Part shown: positions 17,299 through 28,211 of the stretch, in pieces
Numbering within the stretch: the first letter of the stretch is position 1
Layout of the letters: each line of letters starts with the position of its first letter
NCBI GenBank assembly: GCA_016841185.1
Contig: JAENZQ010000022.1
Coordinates: 1 to 59,203, forward strand
DNA length: 59,203 nt
Reading direction: 5' to 3'
Source of the DNA: Anaerovorax odorimutans
GTDB lineage: Bacteria; Bacillota; Clostridia; Peptostreptococcales; JAAYPU01
Position numbers and translations under genes: made by a program
The notes under the pieces: generated by a model
The model's input: the letters and a program-made list of their open reading frames with translations, nothing else
The model's database searches: none
What the model was told of the DNA's origin: nothing

Positions 17299-19215
17299 CT
17301 ATTCCGATTCCGGTTTCAGATCTTTAAGTTTCTTCCATAGTGTGGTTCTGCTTATCCCAAGTTTCTCAGCTGTCAACGATTTATCTCCTTTGTATATTCT
17401 AAAAGCCTCTTTAATGATTTTATTCTCCATGTCTTCCAATTCCCCTATTTCTATTTTAATGGTGCTGTCATCATTATTTTGAGAATACTTCTGCTCAAGA
17501 TTATTTAGCAAATTATTGTTGGTTAATTTCCTCAAGTCTTCTATATTGATATTTTCATTATCTTCATACAGCACGAACATTTTATGAGCAAAGTTCCTCA
17601 GCTCTCTCACATTCCCGGGCCAGTTGTATTTCATGATCCATTCCGCAACATCTTCATTTAAGTTTATAAACTTTATTTTACTTCCCATTTCTATTAAAAA
17701 TTTATCTAAAAGTAAAGGGATATCCTGTTTCCTCTCTCTGAGTGAAGGAATGTATAAGTCAAGGACATTGATCCTGAAAAACAAATCTTCTCTGAATTTT
17801 CCTTCGACAACCTTTTTAAATAAATTTTTATTTGTAGCAACAATTATTCTTATATCAATATTAATAACAGAGTTTCCGCCTACTCTGTGTATTTCCCGCT
17901 CCTGCAATACCCTCAAAAGCCTGCCCTGAAAATCCAAGGGCATTTCGCTTATTTCATCAAGAAAAATAGTTCCATTATGCGCAAGTTCAAACATCCCTAT
18001 TTTCCCGCCTTTTTTCGCCCCTGTAAAAGCACCTTCTTCATAACCAAAAAGTTCGCTTTCAAGCAGGTTCCCTGGTAACGCCGCACAATTTACCGCAACG
18101 AACGGCCCTCCTCTCCTGTCACTGACATTATGTATACTTTGGGCAAAAAGTTCCTTCCCTGCACCTGTTTCTGCAGTTAACAATATTGTACTGTCCGTTC
18201 TCCCGATTTTCCCAGCTCTATTGACAGCTTCTTTAATTTTGTCACTGTCTCCTATAATATCTGAAAAAGAATACTTCGCTACAAGGCCCTTTCTATAAAG
18301 TTTCGCTCTTATATTGCGTTCTGTTTCCTGTATATTTGAAGTTTCCTGAAAGTTTACAACGATGCTTAAAGTATCGTTATTGATCACAATAGGAATTCTG
18401 TTGACAAGAAGCTGTTTGTCATTTATGGTCATTAATTTGTTATACAGCTCATTTCCATTTCCTAACAACATTTCAAAACTATCGTTTATAATATCTTCTT
18501 TATTTATCACTTTTTCTGATTTAACATCCAGAATTTTTTTCGCTGCCGCATTTATTGACGTGATTTTATTGTTCTTATCAAATGAAATGATTCCTTCTTG
18601 CGAATAATCCAGTATGGTTTGATACCGTTTAGCGATTTCTTTATCATTTCTTGATAATTCACATATATTCATCGCATTTATCAAAGCATTTCTAACATTC
18701 TTTTCACTACATTTTACCATGATATAATCCAGTTTATGTTTATTAGCTGTTTGTTTTATGATGCCGCCCATTCCGACCAAAGTAATTCTGCCAAATGATA
18801 CAGCATCATCAAGCATCCTCATGATTTCACTCTTGGTTTCATATTCGAAAATTTTAAAATCTATATTTAAATATTTTTTAAGTTTATATATCTGAGCAAG
18901 TTCATCATTTTTATAAACCACGATCCCTATTGTATTGTTGTAATCTTTCGCCCTGTATATGGCGTATAAGATATCTGCAACACTTATTTCTATAGAGACA
19001 ACAGGCTTGCTTACAATTTTCCTTATCGCTTCAGCCGTACCCCCGCTGCTTATAATCACATCATATTTATCAGAGCTCTTCTCAGCAAATAAATGTCCAT
19101 CCTTGGTTATTCCGCCTTCATACAAGTCATATTTAATACTTAATTCTTTTGACACTTTATTGGCCATTTGAGTAAGTTCATCAGTTGGTGAAACAAATAA
19201 TATCCTGTTTCCCAC
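17299..19215 (-). CDS. PrpR-type sigma-54-dependent transcriptional activator
   Basis: About 638 residues. A PrpR_N effector domain comes first (about 1-170, with [15 protein letters not shown] and [11 protein letters not shown]). Then a PAS domain (about 200-300, [18 protein letters not shown]), an AAA+ sigma-54 domain (about 320-550) with Walker A GETGAGKE as [16 protein letters not shown] and the sigma-54 contact loop as GAFTGA, and a Fis-type HTH at the end ([20 protein letters not shown]). PrpR_N domains bind small organic acids or their products. I place the start at GTG 19215 because GAAGGTG lies six bases before it. Likely targets are the -24/-12 promoters at 17143 and 21068. Confidence 0.9.
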   Translation of the reverse strand: MGNRILFVSPTDELTQMANKVSKELSIKYDLYEGGITKDGHLFAEKSSDKYDVIISSGGTAEAIRKIVSKPVVSIEISVADILYAIYRAKDYNNTIGIVVYKNDELAQIYKLKKYLNIDFKIFEYETKSEIMRMLDDAVSFGRITLVGMGGIIKQTANKHKLDYIMVKCSEKNVRNALINAMNICELSRNDKEIAKRYQTILDYSQEGIISFDKNNKITSINAAAKKILDVKSEKVINKEDIINDSFEMLLGNGNELYNKLMTINDKQLLVNRIPIVINNDTLSIVVNFQETSNIQETERNIRAKLYRKGLVAKYSFSDIIGDSDKIKEAVNRAGKIGRTDSTILLTAETGAGKELFAQSIHNVSDRRGGPFVAVNCAALPGNLLESELFGYEEGAFTGAKKGGKIGMFELAHNGTIFLDEISEMPLDFQGRLLRVLQEREIHRVGGNSVINIDIRIIVATNKNLFKKVVEGKFREDLFFRINVLDLYIPSLRERKQDIPLLLDKFLIEMGSKIKFINLNEDVAEWIMKYNWPGNVRELRNFAHKMFVLYEDNENINIEDLRKLTNNNLLNNLEQKYSQNNDDSTIKIEIGELEDMENKIIKEAFRIYKGDKSLTAEKLGISRTTLWKKLKDLKPESE

Positions 19216-19383
19216 AAATCTCACCTTCTTTTTTCCATCCTGCTCAATTTTTTATATTTTTTAACCGCCCTTATAAGAAAATTATAGAACATATAACGGA
19301 AACAATAAAGCACCGCAAAAATCTTTTTACTATTGAATATTTTTGGGGACATAAATAAATGGAAACTGAAGATTTACAGCAGT

Positions 19384-20793
19384 TTACACATTTTTTCGGC
19401 AACGACATTTATCTTCAGCGAAAAACAAACTAAATACCATAATGCTGATAACCGCTACAATAATGGAAATATAAGTCTCGGTGAGCATGGGGTGGATAGG
19501 GAAATGGCCGAAATAAGCTTTGTACATTACCCAGAACAGCCCTGCTGCAGCAGTTAAAATCATTGATCCTACAGCTCCCGGCTGTGAAGTCCGTTTCCAG
19601 TACATGCCAAACAGTAACACCACAAAAAGAGAGCCTCTCAGCGTATAGGCAAAATAAACCATATCCAGTATCCGGGCACTCCCATATAAGACAATCGCCA
19701 ATAACATGCAGGCCAGACCGGAAACGCCTGTCGTCAGCCGGGATACTTTCAACACCTGGTGATCCTCGGCATCCGGCTTCAGGATCCTCTGGTAGATATC
19801 TTTTGTGATCATGGTCCCCGAAGCCAGTATGATGGGAGAAATGGTGGATAATATTGCAGCCATGATAGAAGCTAACACGATACCGCCGGCTACAGGGTGC
19901 AGTTCCATCATCAAACCGGGCAATGCGAGTTTTGCATTTATAAGCTCCGGAAATTTTACTTTAGCTGCCATTCCCAAAAGCGCCGTTAAAAAACCAAAGG
20001 GTGCAACAACAACTGCTGTAATAACGGCTGCTTTTTTGGCTACTGCTTCATCCTTTGCTGCCAGAATAGGCTGTATCCCAGCTTGAGCCGTACAGGCTCC
20101 AAGAACAGATGCAATGATCCATGATGATACTTTAGGCATGCCGATGCCGCTCATCTTAAAATAGGGGTCTGCCGGCAGGGAAGTCTTCAAAGCCTCAAAT
20201 CCGCCGATATCACCTGCCACTAATATAATGGCCAATAAAATGCCTCCGTACATGGCGATGAGATGCATCATATTTGTATACCCTACTGCGATCATTCCCC
20301 CTGACAGGGTATAGATGATAAACCCGATACCAAGGATGATCACAGAAGCGGTATAGTCGATTTTTAAAACCATGGCACCCAGAGTGCCGGCTGCAATAAG
20401 CTGTGCCGTTCCGACTGCGATCATTACAAAAGTCAGTAAAATACAGGAGACTGTTCTGGCATTCACCCCGATAAATTTTTCAAGAATCCCGGGGACTGTA
20501 ACGGTATCAAGACTTCTATACAGTTTAGCAAAAAAAATAGCCAGAACAATGACTCCAATACCGTTTGCAATGGTATACCAGGCGCCGGATATACCTATCA
20601 AGTATCCGTATTCGGAAATCCCTGTGGTCGATGTACCCCCCAGCCATTCTCCGGTCCCCGCAGCCACACACATCAATACACCCAATCCTGTTCCATGAAA
20701 TGCACCGGAGGATGTAGATTTCGTTTTACAGTATAAACCGATGCTTACTGTTGCCATAAAATATACCGAAATAATCAGTAATTGAATTGACAT
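19384..20793 (-). CDS. sodium:solute symporter family protein
   Basis: 469 residues, about 13 membrane segments, SSS family by its pattern (early ...YCKTKSTSSGAF, AAGTGEWLGGTSTTGISEYG; then LSGGMIAVGYTNMMH). Family members import sugars, amino acids, carboxylates or vitamins with sodium. The substrate is unknown. It starts at 20793 behind GGAGGTAG. It precedes the PrpR-type activator gene (159-bp gap). A sigma-54 promoter lies 275 bp upstream, so it probably belongs to the same regulon as the M20-YfcC operon. Confidence 0.85.
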   Translation of the reverse strand: MSIQLLIISVYFMATVSIGLYCKTKSTSSGAFHGTGLGVLMCVAAGTGEWLGGTSTTGISEYGYLIGISGAWYTIANGIGVIVLAIFFAKLYRSLDTVTVPGILEKFIGVNARTVSCILLTFVMIAVGTAQLIAAGTLGAMVLKIDYTASVIILGIGFIIYTLSGGMIAVGYTNMMHLIAMYGGILLAIILVAGDIGGFEALKTSLPADPYFKMSGIGMPKVSSWIIASVLGACTAQAGIQPILAAKDEAVAKKAAVITAVVVAPFGFLTALLGMAAKVKFPELINAKLALPGLMMELHPVAGGIVLASIMAAILSTISPIILASGTMITKDIYQRILKPDAEDHQVLKVSRLTTGVSGLACMLLAIVLYGSARILDMVYFAYTLRGSLFVVLLFGMYWKRTSQPGAVGSMILTAAAGLFWVMYKAYFGHFPIHPMLTETYISIIVAVISIMVFSLFFAEDKCRCRKNV

Positions 20794-21067
20794 TCAGCTA
20801 CCTCCATATCTTTTATTCTTAAACTTCTTTATGATTGAATAAATCTCGTACTGCATATTTCTCATATTTTTTATAAAAGCTCTGTGAATGTTCATTTTTT
20901 TAACTTTCCTGTTTAATTTTTAGTCAGGATAAATTTTTTAATTTTATATTTTTTTGAATGCAGTAAGTCCACCCTCTCCAATTCACTTTTTTTCAGAATT
21001 ATGAAGCAATAAAATTTGATATGCCATATTCGGATTATTATTTAAATACTTTCATAAGCAGTACTTG

Positions 21068-21083
21068 TGCAATTATCATGCCA
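21068..21083 (-). promoter_or_regulatory. candidate sigma-54 promoter upstream of the symporter gene
   Basis: The minus strand reads TGGCATGATAATTGCA, i.e. TGGCAT-N5-TTGCA, one base from consensus. The predicted leader before the symporter start is about 264 nt, longer than usual. Apart from this site and the terminator at 21104-21136 I see no gene in the 429-bp stretch 20794-21222. Confidence 0.65.
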
Positions 21084-21103
21084 CAGTATAATATGATAAA
21101 AGA

Positions 21104-21136
21104 GAGCGGATAAAAATCAAAGATTTCTATCCGCTC
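21104..21136 (-). terminator. stem-loop after the DUF3795 gene
   Basis: GAGCGGATAAAAAT (21104-21117) pairs with ATTTCTATCCGCTC (21123-21136) with one mismatch. It lies 87 bp past the stop at 21223. The U tract is broken (CTCTCTTTTATC), so strength is uncertain. It insulates the downstream sigma-54 promoter. Confidence 0.65.
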
Positions 21137-21222
21137 ATATTGTATTAATTTTATATTATTATTTTATTCCAATTCATAAGTAACGATACGCTTTATACGG
21201 TTAACCATTGGCATTTCTAATC

Positions 21223-21666
21223 TTAATACCTGGGCTTTTTGCTTTCTTGAATGTAATATTCTTCCACACCCTTTTCACCCATACGTTTATTATTGTCCAG
21301 CCAACGTTTTTTTATCGCCCCTCCAAATTCACCCTGACAAGGAAATTCATCACATTGGAAACAAAAATCAACTTCTTTATCTTTATGACATAACTTAGCC
21401 TGACATTGGACCGGACATTTCACATACTCGCTTCTGCATCCTCCGCATGAAGCCCCGGCGAAATGATTCATCATAGCCTCAAAGGCATCATACCCCTCGT
21501 AAACAGGATCAATCGCTTCTCGAAGTTGAGCCACTCTTTTGTATCCGCTTAATAAAGATTTTAGCTTTGAACTTAATACTTTTATTTCGCCTTCTTCATA
21601 ATCTGCACATCTGCTACAGTCCAATCCACAAGGTGCAATTTTTTTTACGATTTCCTCATATTTCAT
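21223..21666 (-). CDS. cysteine-rich DUF3795 protein
   Basis: 147 residues with the DUF3795 cysteine pattern: APCGLDCSRCADY at the N-terminus, CGGCRSEYVKCPVQCQAKLC in the middle and FCFQCDEFPC later. The cysteines suggest bound zinc or an iron-sulfur centre. The family is common in anaerobes and has no known function. It starts at 21666 behind AAGGGGGAAA, as a single-gene unit. Confidence 0.8.
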   Translation of the reverse strand: MKYEEIVKKIAPCGLDCSRCADYEEGEIKVLSSKLKSLLSGYKRVAQLREAIDPVYEGYDAFEAMMNHFAGASCGGCRSEYVKCPVQCQAKLCHKDKEVDFCFQCDEFPCQGEFGGAIKKRWLDNNKRMGEKGVEEYYIQESKKPRY

Positions 21667-21775
21667 TTTTATTGTTTCCCCCTTTAAATAGCATTGCTTT
21701 TATTATATCATCATAATACCTTATTGCTACTGCTTTGTTAAATTAATACAAAAAATTTATTCTTAATTGGTCTGA

Positions 21776-22423
21776 TCAGGGATTGATATGATAACTCTCC
21801 AGACTTGAGATCACTTTATTGTCACCAGATACAAATTCTCTTTTGACCAGCCCAATCCCATCCTTGAAGTACTCAAACATAGTGGAATTTTGTCCATCGA
21901 TCTCTACTTTGATACAGTTCTGAAATTGACCTGCAGAAGTTTCAACCGTAGCATCTGTCTCAACAATCTCTCTTACATCGATTGGCCCCTCCCACTTAGT
22001 TCCTTTTTCAAGAGGTGCCTTCAAAATAATTGTGCTATCATCGGATTCTTCATTTAGATAATTGACTTCTTCATATTCTTCTCCTTCAAAAAAGATACGG
22101 GTAATTGCATTTTCTGTAGTTGCAAAAACAGATGCACTTATTGTTCCCCCGTTGTTTTCTTTGACCTGGGCCAGATTTTCTTCAACATAAAGCACTTCAC
22201 GAGTAAATGATGCATATTCATTGCCTTCACCTTTATATGCCCAGGTGCTTCCCTTGGAAAGCGGAAAATAGTCACTAAGATTTTGGGAACCTGATGGCTG
22301 TTCTTCTTCCTGAGGCTTTTCTCCCTCCGGTTCTTGTTTCGGATTGTCATCATTCGTGCAACCTGCTGTAAAACTAACAATAAAGACTAAAAGAATCAAA
22401 AAAAATACTGAATACCGCTTCAA
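21776..22423 (-). CDS. lipoprotein of unknown function
   Basis: About 215 residues. A short signal peptide ends in a lipobox (VSFTAGC), followed by a flexible stretch rich in Glu, Pro and Gln. The rest is a beta-rich domain opening with LSDYFPLSKGSTWAYKGEGN, a pattern seen in small clostridial lipoproteins of no known function. Start choice is unsure. The only good ribosome site (GGGAGG, 22430-22435) fits a TTG at 22423. The ATGs at 22429 and 22438 are too close to it or lack a site. It is anchored outside the membrane if correctly predicted. Confidence 0.7.
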   Translation of the reverse strand: MKRYSVFFLILLVFIVSFTAGCTNDDNPKQEPEGEKPQEEEQPSGSQNLSDYFPLSKGSTWAYKGEGNEYASFTREVLYVEENLAQVKENNGGTISASVFATTENAITRIFFEGEEYEEVNYLNEESDDSTIILKAPLEKGTKWEGPIDVREIVETDATVETSAGQFQNCIKVEIDGQNSTMFEYFKDGIGLVKREFVSGDNKVISSLESYHINP

Positions 22424-22523
22424 AATCATGCCTCCCATCTGATTAAGCTTAAATATTAGTATTTTTCTTTAAGATTAAAATATTCATGCCGTTTACACTC
22501 CATTTCTTATAACAAAGTAACAG

Positions 22524-22544
22524 TCCTCCGGCATTGCCGGAGGA
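22524..22544 (-). terminator. GC-rich hairpin after xylB
   Basis: TCCTCCGGCA and TGCCGGAGGA are perfect 10-bp arms around one base. Realistically this is an 8-bp stem with a 5-nt loop. It lies 47 bp past the xylB stop. The following bases on the minus strand (CTGTTACTTTG) give only a poor U tract, so it may protect the 3' end rather than terminate. Confidence 0.5.
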
Positions 22545-22590
22545 TTGTACATGAGGGAGAAAAATGAATGAAGAAATTCTCTGAATCACT

Positions 22591-24054
22591 TCACACGATT
22601 TCTTTTATTGCAGGATATAACTTGCGAAACACTTGATATTTTTTCTGATACGCTTCTACCATTTCTGCTTCAGGAACGATGGTTTCCTTAACTTTTACAA
22701 TGGATTTTGCCGCATCCTCCACTGTTGCATACTCACCGCAAGCCACTGCTGCAAGGATTGCAGCACCAAGTGCAGGCCCTTCTTCCATTTCCAGAATCTC
22801 TATTTTAAGGTTCAAAATATTGGAAAGTATCTGCTGCCAAATGGGGCTTTTTGCTCCACCGCCGCAAAGTTTTGTCTTCTTTATCTCTATACCAAGGGAT
22901 TCCGCAATCCCAATGGAATCCTTAAGTGCAAAAGATACGCCTTCAAATATCGATTCCATCATCTGCGCTCTTGTGGTATCCATCCCAAGCCCTAAAAAAG
23001 CGCCGCGCACGTTGGGATCATTGTGGGGTGAACGTTCACCCATCAAATAGGGAAGAAAAAAGACTCTGTTGTTTGCTGCTCCTTTTATACCCTTCTGTTC
23101 ACCCTGATAATCCCCGGTTTTCAAAATATCTTCCAGCCACCATTTAAGGCAGGAAGCTGCACTAAGCATACAGCCCATTAAGTGATACTTGCCGTTTGCA
23201 TGACCAAAAGAATGAATAGCATTGTTTTCACCTACTCGGTAGCGATCACTTGCAATGAATACGGTCCCCGAAGTTCCGACGGATATGTTACAGCTTCCGT
23301 TTTCCACTGTTCCTGTTCCGACAGCGGCCGCTGCATTGTCCCCTGCTCCGGCCGCCACGATAATATTTTGAGACAATCCCAATCCCCTTTTAATTTCTGG
23401 CTTTACATAACCGATAATATCATAACTCTCGTGGATTTCAGGGAGCAATTGCTCACGAATACCGCAGATTTCAAGCATTTCCTTAGACCACCTGCGGTTT
23501 TGTACATCAAGGAGCAGCATACCCGACGCATCAGAAACATCGGTAGAAAATGTCCCGGTCAATCTATAAACCAAATAATCCTTTGGCAGCATAATCTTAC
23601 GAATGGAATAGAACTTTTCAGGTTCGTTTTTCTTCATCCATAGGATTTTAGGTGCGGTGAATCCGGCAAAAGCGATATTTCCCGTATATTCCACCAGTTT
23701 TTTCTTCCCAATCACAGTATTTAAAAATTCAGTTTCCTCTTGTGTTCTCCCGTCATTCCAAAGGATGGCAGGCCTGATCACCTGATCCTTTCCATCCAAG
23801 GCTACCAGTCCATGCATCTGTCCGCCTATACCGATTCCACCGATCCGGATCTTATCGGCCTGTTCCGCTGCGATAAGTTCTGCAAGACCCACAAGGGTCT
23901 GGCGGAACCAATCCTCGGGATTTTGTTCGGACCATCCGGGCTTTGGATAACAGACAGGATATTCCTTAGATATGGAGGACAAAACAGTTCCGTCTTTTTC
24001 CATGAGAATAAGTTTTACGGAGGAAGTTCCCAGATCAATTCCAATATATTGCAT
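22591..24054 (-). CDS. xylB: xylulokinase
   Basis: 487 residues, FGGY kinase family, normal length for XylB. The N-terminal phosphate-binding segment is IGIDLGTSSVKLILMEKDG. Further motifs are the substrate region GIGIGGQMHGLVALD and the C-terminal ATP-binding GGGAKSPIWQQILSN. It phosphorylates D-xylulose to xylulose 5-phosphate with ATP, feeding the pentose phosphate pathway. It is the last gene of the operon, 11 bp after xylA, and starts at 24054 behind AAGGAAG. Confidence 0.95.
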   Translation of the reverse strand: MQYIGIDLGTSSVKLILMEKDGTVLSSISKEYPVCYPKPGWSEQNPEDWFRQTLVGLAELIAAEQADKIRIGGIGIGGQMHGLVALDGKDQVIRPAILWNDGRTQEETEFLNTVIGKKKLVEYTGNIAFAGFTAPKILWMKKNEPEKFYSIRKIMLPKDYLVYRLTGTFSTDVSDASGMLLLDVQNRRWSKEMLEICGIREQLLPEIHESYDIIGYVKPEIKRGLGLSQNIIVAAGAGDNAAAAVGTGTVENGSCNISVGTSGTVFIASDRYRVGENNAIHSFGHANGKYHLMGCMLSAASCLKWWLEDILKTGDYQGEQKGIKGAANNRVFFLPYLMGERSPHNDPNVRGAFLGLGMDTTRAQMMESIFEGVSFALKDSIGIAESLGIEIKKTKLCGGGAKSPIWQQILSNILNLKIEILEMEEGPALGAAILAAVACGEYATVEDAAKSIVKVKETIVPEAEMVEAYQKKYQVFRKLYPAIKEIV

Positions 24055-24065
24055 ATATATCTTCC

Positions 24066-25382
24066 TTAACCAAACATGATGGTATTGAGAATGGATTCCA
24101 GCATCTCTTGACGGCCACTTCCCGGAAGCTCCGGAGCTCCCAAGTTCTCAGCATAAGCCGACAGGCTTTCCAAAGTGGCTTTTTTACCTATAATGTCGGC
24201 ACCGATTCCATTCTCGAAACTCTCATATCTTGCTTTAACAAAACTGTCGATCCTGCCGTCTTCTATCATTCTTGCGGCGTTCACAAGGCCAAGAGCAAAA
24301 GCATCCATAGCCATGATAAATCCCAGGAACATATCCTCTTTTGTATAACTTGGCCGCCTGTTCTTGGCGTCGAAGTTCAATCCTCCTGTAAGCCCTCCAG
24401 CCTTCAGTACCTCGTACATACACAGGGTGGTTTCATATACATTGGAAGAAAAATGATCCGTATCCCAGCCAAGGAAAAGATCCCCCTGATTGGCATCAAT
24501 AGAGCCAAGCATCCCGTTGATCGCAGCGATTCGTAAATCATGTTGGAAGGTATGGCCTGCAAGAGTTGCATGATTGGCTTCGATATTTAATTTGAAATCT
24601 TCATCTAATCCATATTGTCTCAAAAATCCGATGGCAGTCGCAGCATCAAAATCATATTGATGTTTCATTGGTTCCTTTGGTTTTGGTTCTATATAAAAAT
24701 CCCCTTTGAAACCAATTTTTTTCCCGTATTCCACCGCCATCCTCATCATATTTGCAACATTATCCTGCTCGAATCTCACATCTGTGTTCAGAAGGGTTTC
24801 ATAGCCTTCCCGGCCGCCCCAGAATACATATCCTTTGCCCCCAAATTTGACAGTCAGATCCAGTGACTTTTTTACCTGAGCTGCGGCAAAACAAAAAACA
24901 TCGGCAGAATTCGAACTGGCGGCACCGTTCATATATCTCAGATTATTGGTCAAATTGGCAGTGCCCCACATGCACTTGATTCCGGTTGTATCCATCTTTT
25001 CAAGGATATAATCTGAGATTTCATCCAATCGGCCGTTGGTTTCTTTGATATCTGCTGCTTCCGGCGCTATATCCACATCATGGAAGCAGAAATATTCTAT
25101 TCCCAGCTTTTCCATCATTTCAAAGCCTGCATCGGCTTTGGCTCTGGCATGCTCCATGGTTCCGGGTACCGCTCCGAAGGATTTATCTGCTGTATCGGTA
25201 CCAAAAATATCTTTTCCGGCATTACATAGATTGTGCCACCATGCCATGGCAAATGGCAGGTGTTCCTTCATCGGCTTACCGAGAACAATCTGTTCAGGAT
25301 TATAAAATTTAAATGAAAAATCATTTTTACTATCTGGTCCTTCGTATTGTATTTTTTTGATATTTTTAAAATATTCGGACAT
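24066..25382 (-). CDS. xylA: xylose isomerase
   Basis: 438 residues, class II xylose isomerase length. Characteristic segments include [13 protein letters not shown], the catalytic-His region [12 protein letters not shown], the metal-binding [31 protein letters not shown] and a late WDTDHFSSN. It converts D-xylose to D-xylulose using divalent metal. It sits between the sugar ABC permease gene (43-bp gap) and xylB (11-bp gap), so uptake and the first two catabolic steps share one message. Start at 25382 behind GAAGGG. Confidence 0.97.
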   Translation of the reverse strand: MSEYFKNIKKIQYEGPDSKNDFSFKFYNPEQIVLGKPMKEHLPFAMAWWHNLCNAGKDIFGTDTADKSFGAVPGTMEHARAKADAGFEMMEKLGIEYFCFHDVDIAPEAADIKETNGRLDEISDYILEKMDTTGIKCMWGTANLTNNLRYMNGAASSNSADVFCFAAAQVKKSLDLTVKFGGKGYVFWGGREGYETLLNTDVRFEQDNVANMMRMAVEYGKKIGFKGDFYIEPKPKEPMKHQYDFDAATAIGFLRQYGLDEDFKLNIEANHATLAGHTFQHDLRIAAINGMLGSIDANQGDLFLGWDTDHFSSNVYETTLCMYEVLKAGGLTGGLNFDAKNRRPSYTKEDMFLGFIMAMDAFALGLVNAARMIEDGRIDSFVKARYESFENGIGADIIGKKATLESLSAYAENLGAPELPGSGRQEMLESILNTIMFG

Positions 25383-25425
25383 GTTTTCCCTTCTCTCGCT
25401 ATATGCATTTTCTGCATAAATTTTT

Positions 25426-26595
25426 TTAAGCTTTTACTTTTTTCTTTGATATTACATCAAAGGCTACTGCCGCTACCAGGACAAAACCTTTTACGGCTTT
25501 CTGCCAATTTGCATCTATTCCCAGTATGGACATTCCATTGTTTAATACTCCCATGAAGATTGCTCCGATAACAGAGCCTCCTACGGTACCTGTTCCGCCA
25601 TAAGCAGAAGCCCCACCGATAAAGCAGGCCCCAATAGCATCCAGTTCATACCCATCACCAAGACTTGGTGCAGAGGAATTGAATCTTGCAACACACACCA
25701 GAGCTGCTACTGCACATAAAAAACCCATATTCGTGTAGGCAAAGAACATCATCTTTTTGGTATCTACACCGGAAAGCCTTGTTGCTTTTGCATTTCCGCC
25801 AAGGGCATACAGGTATCTGCCTGGGACGGTATTTCTGGTAAAATAAGCGTATGCCAATACCACTAAGGAAACCAGTATCAGAACCACCGGATATCCCTTA
25901 TAGTTGCCAAGTAAATAAGCAAAAACCATGATTACCGCACAAATGGTAATCAGTCTCGTTATGAGCATCGGCATGCTTTCTACCGAATATCCCTTTTTAA
26001 TTTTTTTAGCTCTTCCCTGAAGTTCAAAGGCTACATAGACAGCACATATAACAGCCGCTATGATCAATGTTGTAGTAAGTAAGAATGCAGGATCATCCGT
26101 TCCCGGAAGAAAGCTTGTAAAATACTTTAAATAGTTATCCGGGTATGGGGCAAGAGTCATTCCGTTAAGAATAACCTGTGCGACACCCCGCCAGAGCAGC
26201 ATGCCTCCAAGGGTAGCAATGAATGGGGGTATTCCTATGTAAGCAATGCAATATGCCTGGATTGCACCAATAAATGTGCCTACTAAAAGGCAAATTATTA
26301 TTGTTAAATACACATTCATGTGCATCTCTACAATAAGCATTCCTGCCACAGCACCTACAGTAGCAATAACAGAACCTATAGAAAGGTCGATATTACCACC
26401 GGTTAGAATGCAAAGCAGCATTCCTGTGGCGAGAATCACGACATAGCTGTTTTGGGCAATGATATTGGAAACATTTTGAGGTTTTAAGAGAGAACCCTTT
26501 CCGGCTGCAATAATCAGAGCCTGAAATAAGATTATTACTACGATTAATGCAATCAGCATGGTATTCCCCTTTAGGAAGCTTTTAATTCTTTGCAT
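25426..26595 (-). CDS. mmsB: multiple-monosaccharide (xylose) ABC transporter permease
   Basis: About 389 residues with ten or so membrane segments of the RbsC/XylH/MmsB kind ([38 protein letters not shown]). An insert of about 70 residues after the 'P-D-N-Y' region is usual for the MmsB/XylH branch. The start is placed at 26595 (MQRIKS...), 14 bp inside the end of the ATPase gene with GGAG eight bases before it. Upstream in-frame starts lie deep in the ATPase gene. It forms the membrane channel of the importer made with the two genes upstream. Confidence 0.9.
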   Translation of the reverse strand: MQRIKSFLKGNTMLIALIVVIILFQALIIAAGKGSLLKPQNVSNIIAQNSYVVILATGMLLCILTGGNIDLSIGSVIATVGAVAGMLIVEMHMNVYLTIIICLLVGTFIGAIQAYCIAYIGIPPFIATLGGMLLWRGVAQVILNGMTLAPYPDNYLKYFTSFLPGTDDPAFLLTTTLIIAAVICAVYVAFELQGRAKKIKKGYSVESMPMLITRLITICAVIMVFAYLLGNYKGYPVVLILVSLVVLAYAYFTRNTVPGRYLYALGGNAKATRLSGVDTKKMMFFAYTNMGFLCAVAALVCVARFNSSAPSLGDGYELDAIGACFIGGASAYGGTGTVGGSVIGAIFMGVLNNGMSILGIDANWQKAVKGFVLVAAVAFDVISKKKVKA

Positions 26596-28138
26596 TTTCA
26601 TTCTCCATTTTATTATTTTCGCGCATGATACATGACATGATGACTTCCTGACTGGCCTCATGTCCATCGAATTCGGCAATCATGCGGCCTTCATGCATTA
26701 CAAAGATCCGGTCGCTCATTCCAAGAATTTCCGTAAGTTCAGAACTGATGATTACCACAGATTTCCCTTCTGCAACCAGTCGATTAATAATACAGTAGAT
26801 TTCATATTTCGCACCCACATCGATACCTCTTGTGGGCTCATCAAGAATCATGATATCCGGATCTGCAAACATCCACTTGCTGAGCAGCACCTTCTGCTGA
26901 TTTCCTCCGGATAAATTTTCTACATTCTGCAGTACACTGGGACATTTTGTATTGAGTTTTTCTTTGTATTCTTTGGCCACCAATAGTTCTTTATCTTTGT
27001 CTATTATTGAATGATTACTGATTTTTTCCATTCTGGCCAGCGAATTATTTTTGTAAATAGGGCTCGAAAGAATCAATCCGTCTCCTTTTCTATCCTCAGT
27101 AACATAAGCGAGCTTTGCATTAATAGCTTGCTTTACACTGTTCAGGCTTACTTTCTGCCCGTTGATAAACAGTTCTCCACTGATTTTAGCGCCATAGCTT
27201 TTTCCAAATATGCTCATGGCAAGTTCCGTCCTGCCGGAACCCATAAGGCCACTGATTCCGACAACCTCCCCTTTTCTGACATTAAAGTTTACGTTATCGC
27301 AAACTTTACGCTCAGAATACAGAGGATGATACACTGTCCAATTACAGGCTTCCATGGTAACCTCCCCGATCTTCGACTCCCGTTTGGGATACCGGTCTGA
27401 GATTTCCCGACCTACCATACCTTTTACAATGCGGTCTTCGTTGATATTATCCTCACCTTTTACCAGAGTTTCAATGGTGCAGCCATCCCGTAGAATAGTG
27501 ATTTTATCTGCTATATAGGAAATTTCATTGAGTTTATGAGAAATCATAATAGAAGTAAGGCCGTTCTTTTTAAGTTCCAGCAACAGTTCCAGCAAATTCC
27601 TGCTGTCTTTCTCGTTCAAAGATGCGGTAGGTTCATCTAATATCAAAAGTTTAACGTTTTTACCCAGTGCTTTTGCGATTTCTACCAATTGCTGCTTTCC
27701 GACTGCAATGTCTTTGATTTGAGTGTGGCTGCTCTCCTGAAGCCCCACTGTGTGAAGCAGTTCATCGGCTTTTTTATAGGTTTCGTCCCAATCGATGGCA
27801 TATTTTTTACCCCGCTCATTTCCAAGGAACATGTTTTCAGCAATGGTCAGATAAGGTACCAGCGCCAACTCTTGATGAATGATAACGATGCCTAATAGTT
27901 CACTGTCTTTAATGTTTTTAAACCTGCAGACTTCACCATTATAAATAATATCTCCATCGTAGCTTCCATAAGGATAAATGCCGCTCAGTACATTCATGAG
28001 AGTTGACTTTCCTGCACCGTTTTCTCCAACTAGTGCGTGAATCTCCCCTTCTTTTACTACCAGATTAACATTGTCGAGAGCTTTGACCCCGGGAAAGGTC
28101 TTGGTAATATTCATCATTTCCAGCATTGTTTTTGCCAC
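26582..28138 (-). CDS. mmsA: sugar ABC transporter ATPase with two nucleotide-binding domains
   Basis: 518 residues, duplicated ATP-binding cassette as in the RbsA/XylG/MmsA family. The first Walker A is [16 protein letters not shown]; the second cassette has the usual degenerate Walker A ([16 protein letters not shown]) and the signature [16 protein letters not shown]. It powers monosaccharide import. The start is GTG at 28138 behind GGGAGGA. It lies 73 bp after chvE, with a hairpin in that gap, and overlaps the permease gene by 14 bp. Confidence 0.93.
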   Translation of the reverse strand: MAKTMLEMMNITKTFPGVKALDNVNLVVKEGEIHALVGENGAGKSTLMNVLSGIYPYGSYDGDIIYNGEVCRFKNIKDSELLGIVIIHQELALVPYLTIAENMFLGNERGKKYAIDWDETYKKADELLHTVGLQESSHTQIKDIAVGKQQLVEIAKALGKNVKLLILDEPTASLNEKDSRNLLELLLELKKNGLTSIMISHKLNEISYIADKITILRDGCTIETLVKGEDNINEDRIVKGMVGREISDRYPKRESKIGEVTMEACNWTVYHPLYSERKVCDNVNFNVRKGEVVGISGLMGSGRTELAMSIFGKSYGAKISGELFINGQKVSLNSVKQAINAKLAYVTEDRKGDGLILSSPIYKNNSLARMEKISNHSIIDKDKELLVAKEYKEKLNTKCPSVLQNVENLSGGNQQKVLLSKWMFADPDIMILDEPTRGIDVGAKYEIYCIINRLVAEGKSVVIISSELTEILGMSDRIFVMHEGRMIAEFDGHEASQEVIMSCIMRENNKMENENAKN

Positions 28139-28161
28139 GAAAAATCCTCCCTTTTTTAAAA

Positions 28162-28191
28162 TTGACAGGCGGCGAAATCACCACCTGTCAA
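28162..28191 (-). terminator. intercistronic hairpin between chvE and mmsA
   Basis: TTGACAGGCGG pairs with CCACCTGTCAA (11 bp, one G-U). On the minus strand it is followed by TTTTAAAAAAGG. Such hairpins just after binding-protein genes often keep that product in excess over the membrane parts, by partial termination or by 3'-end protection. Confidence 0.55.
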
Positions 28192-28211
28192 AATAAGGAT
28201 GGTTCTTTATG

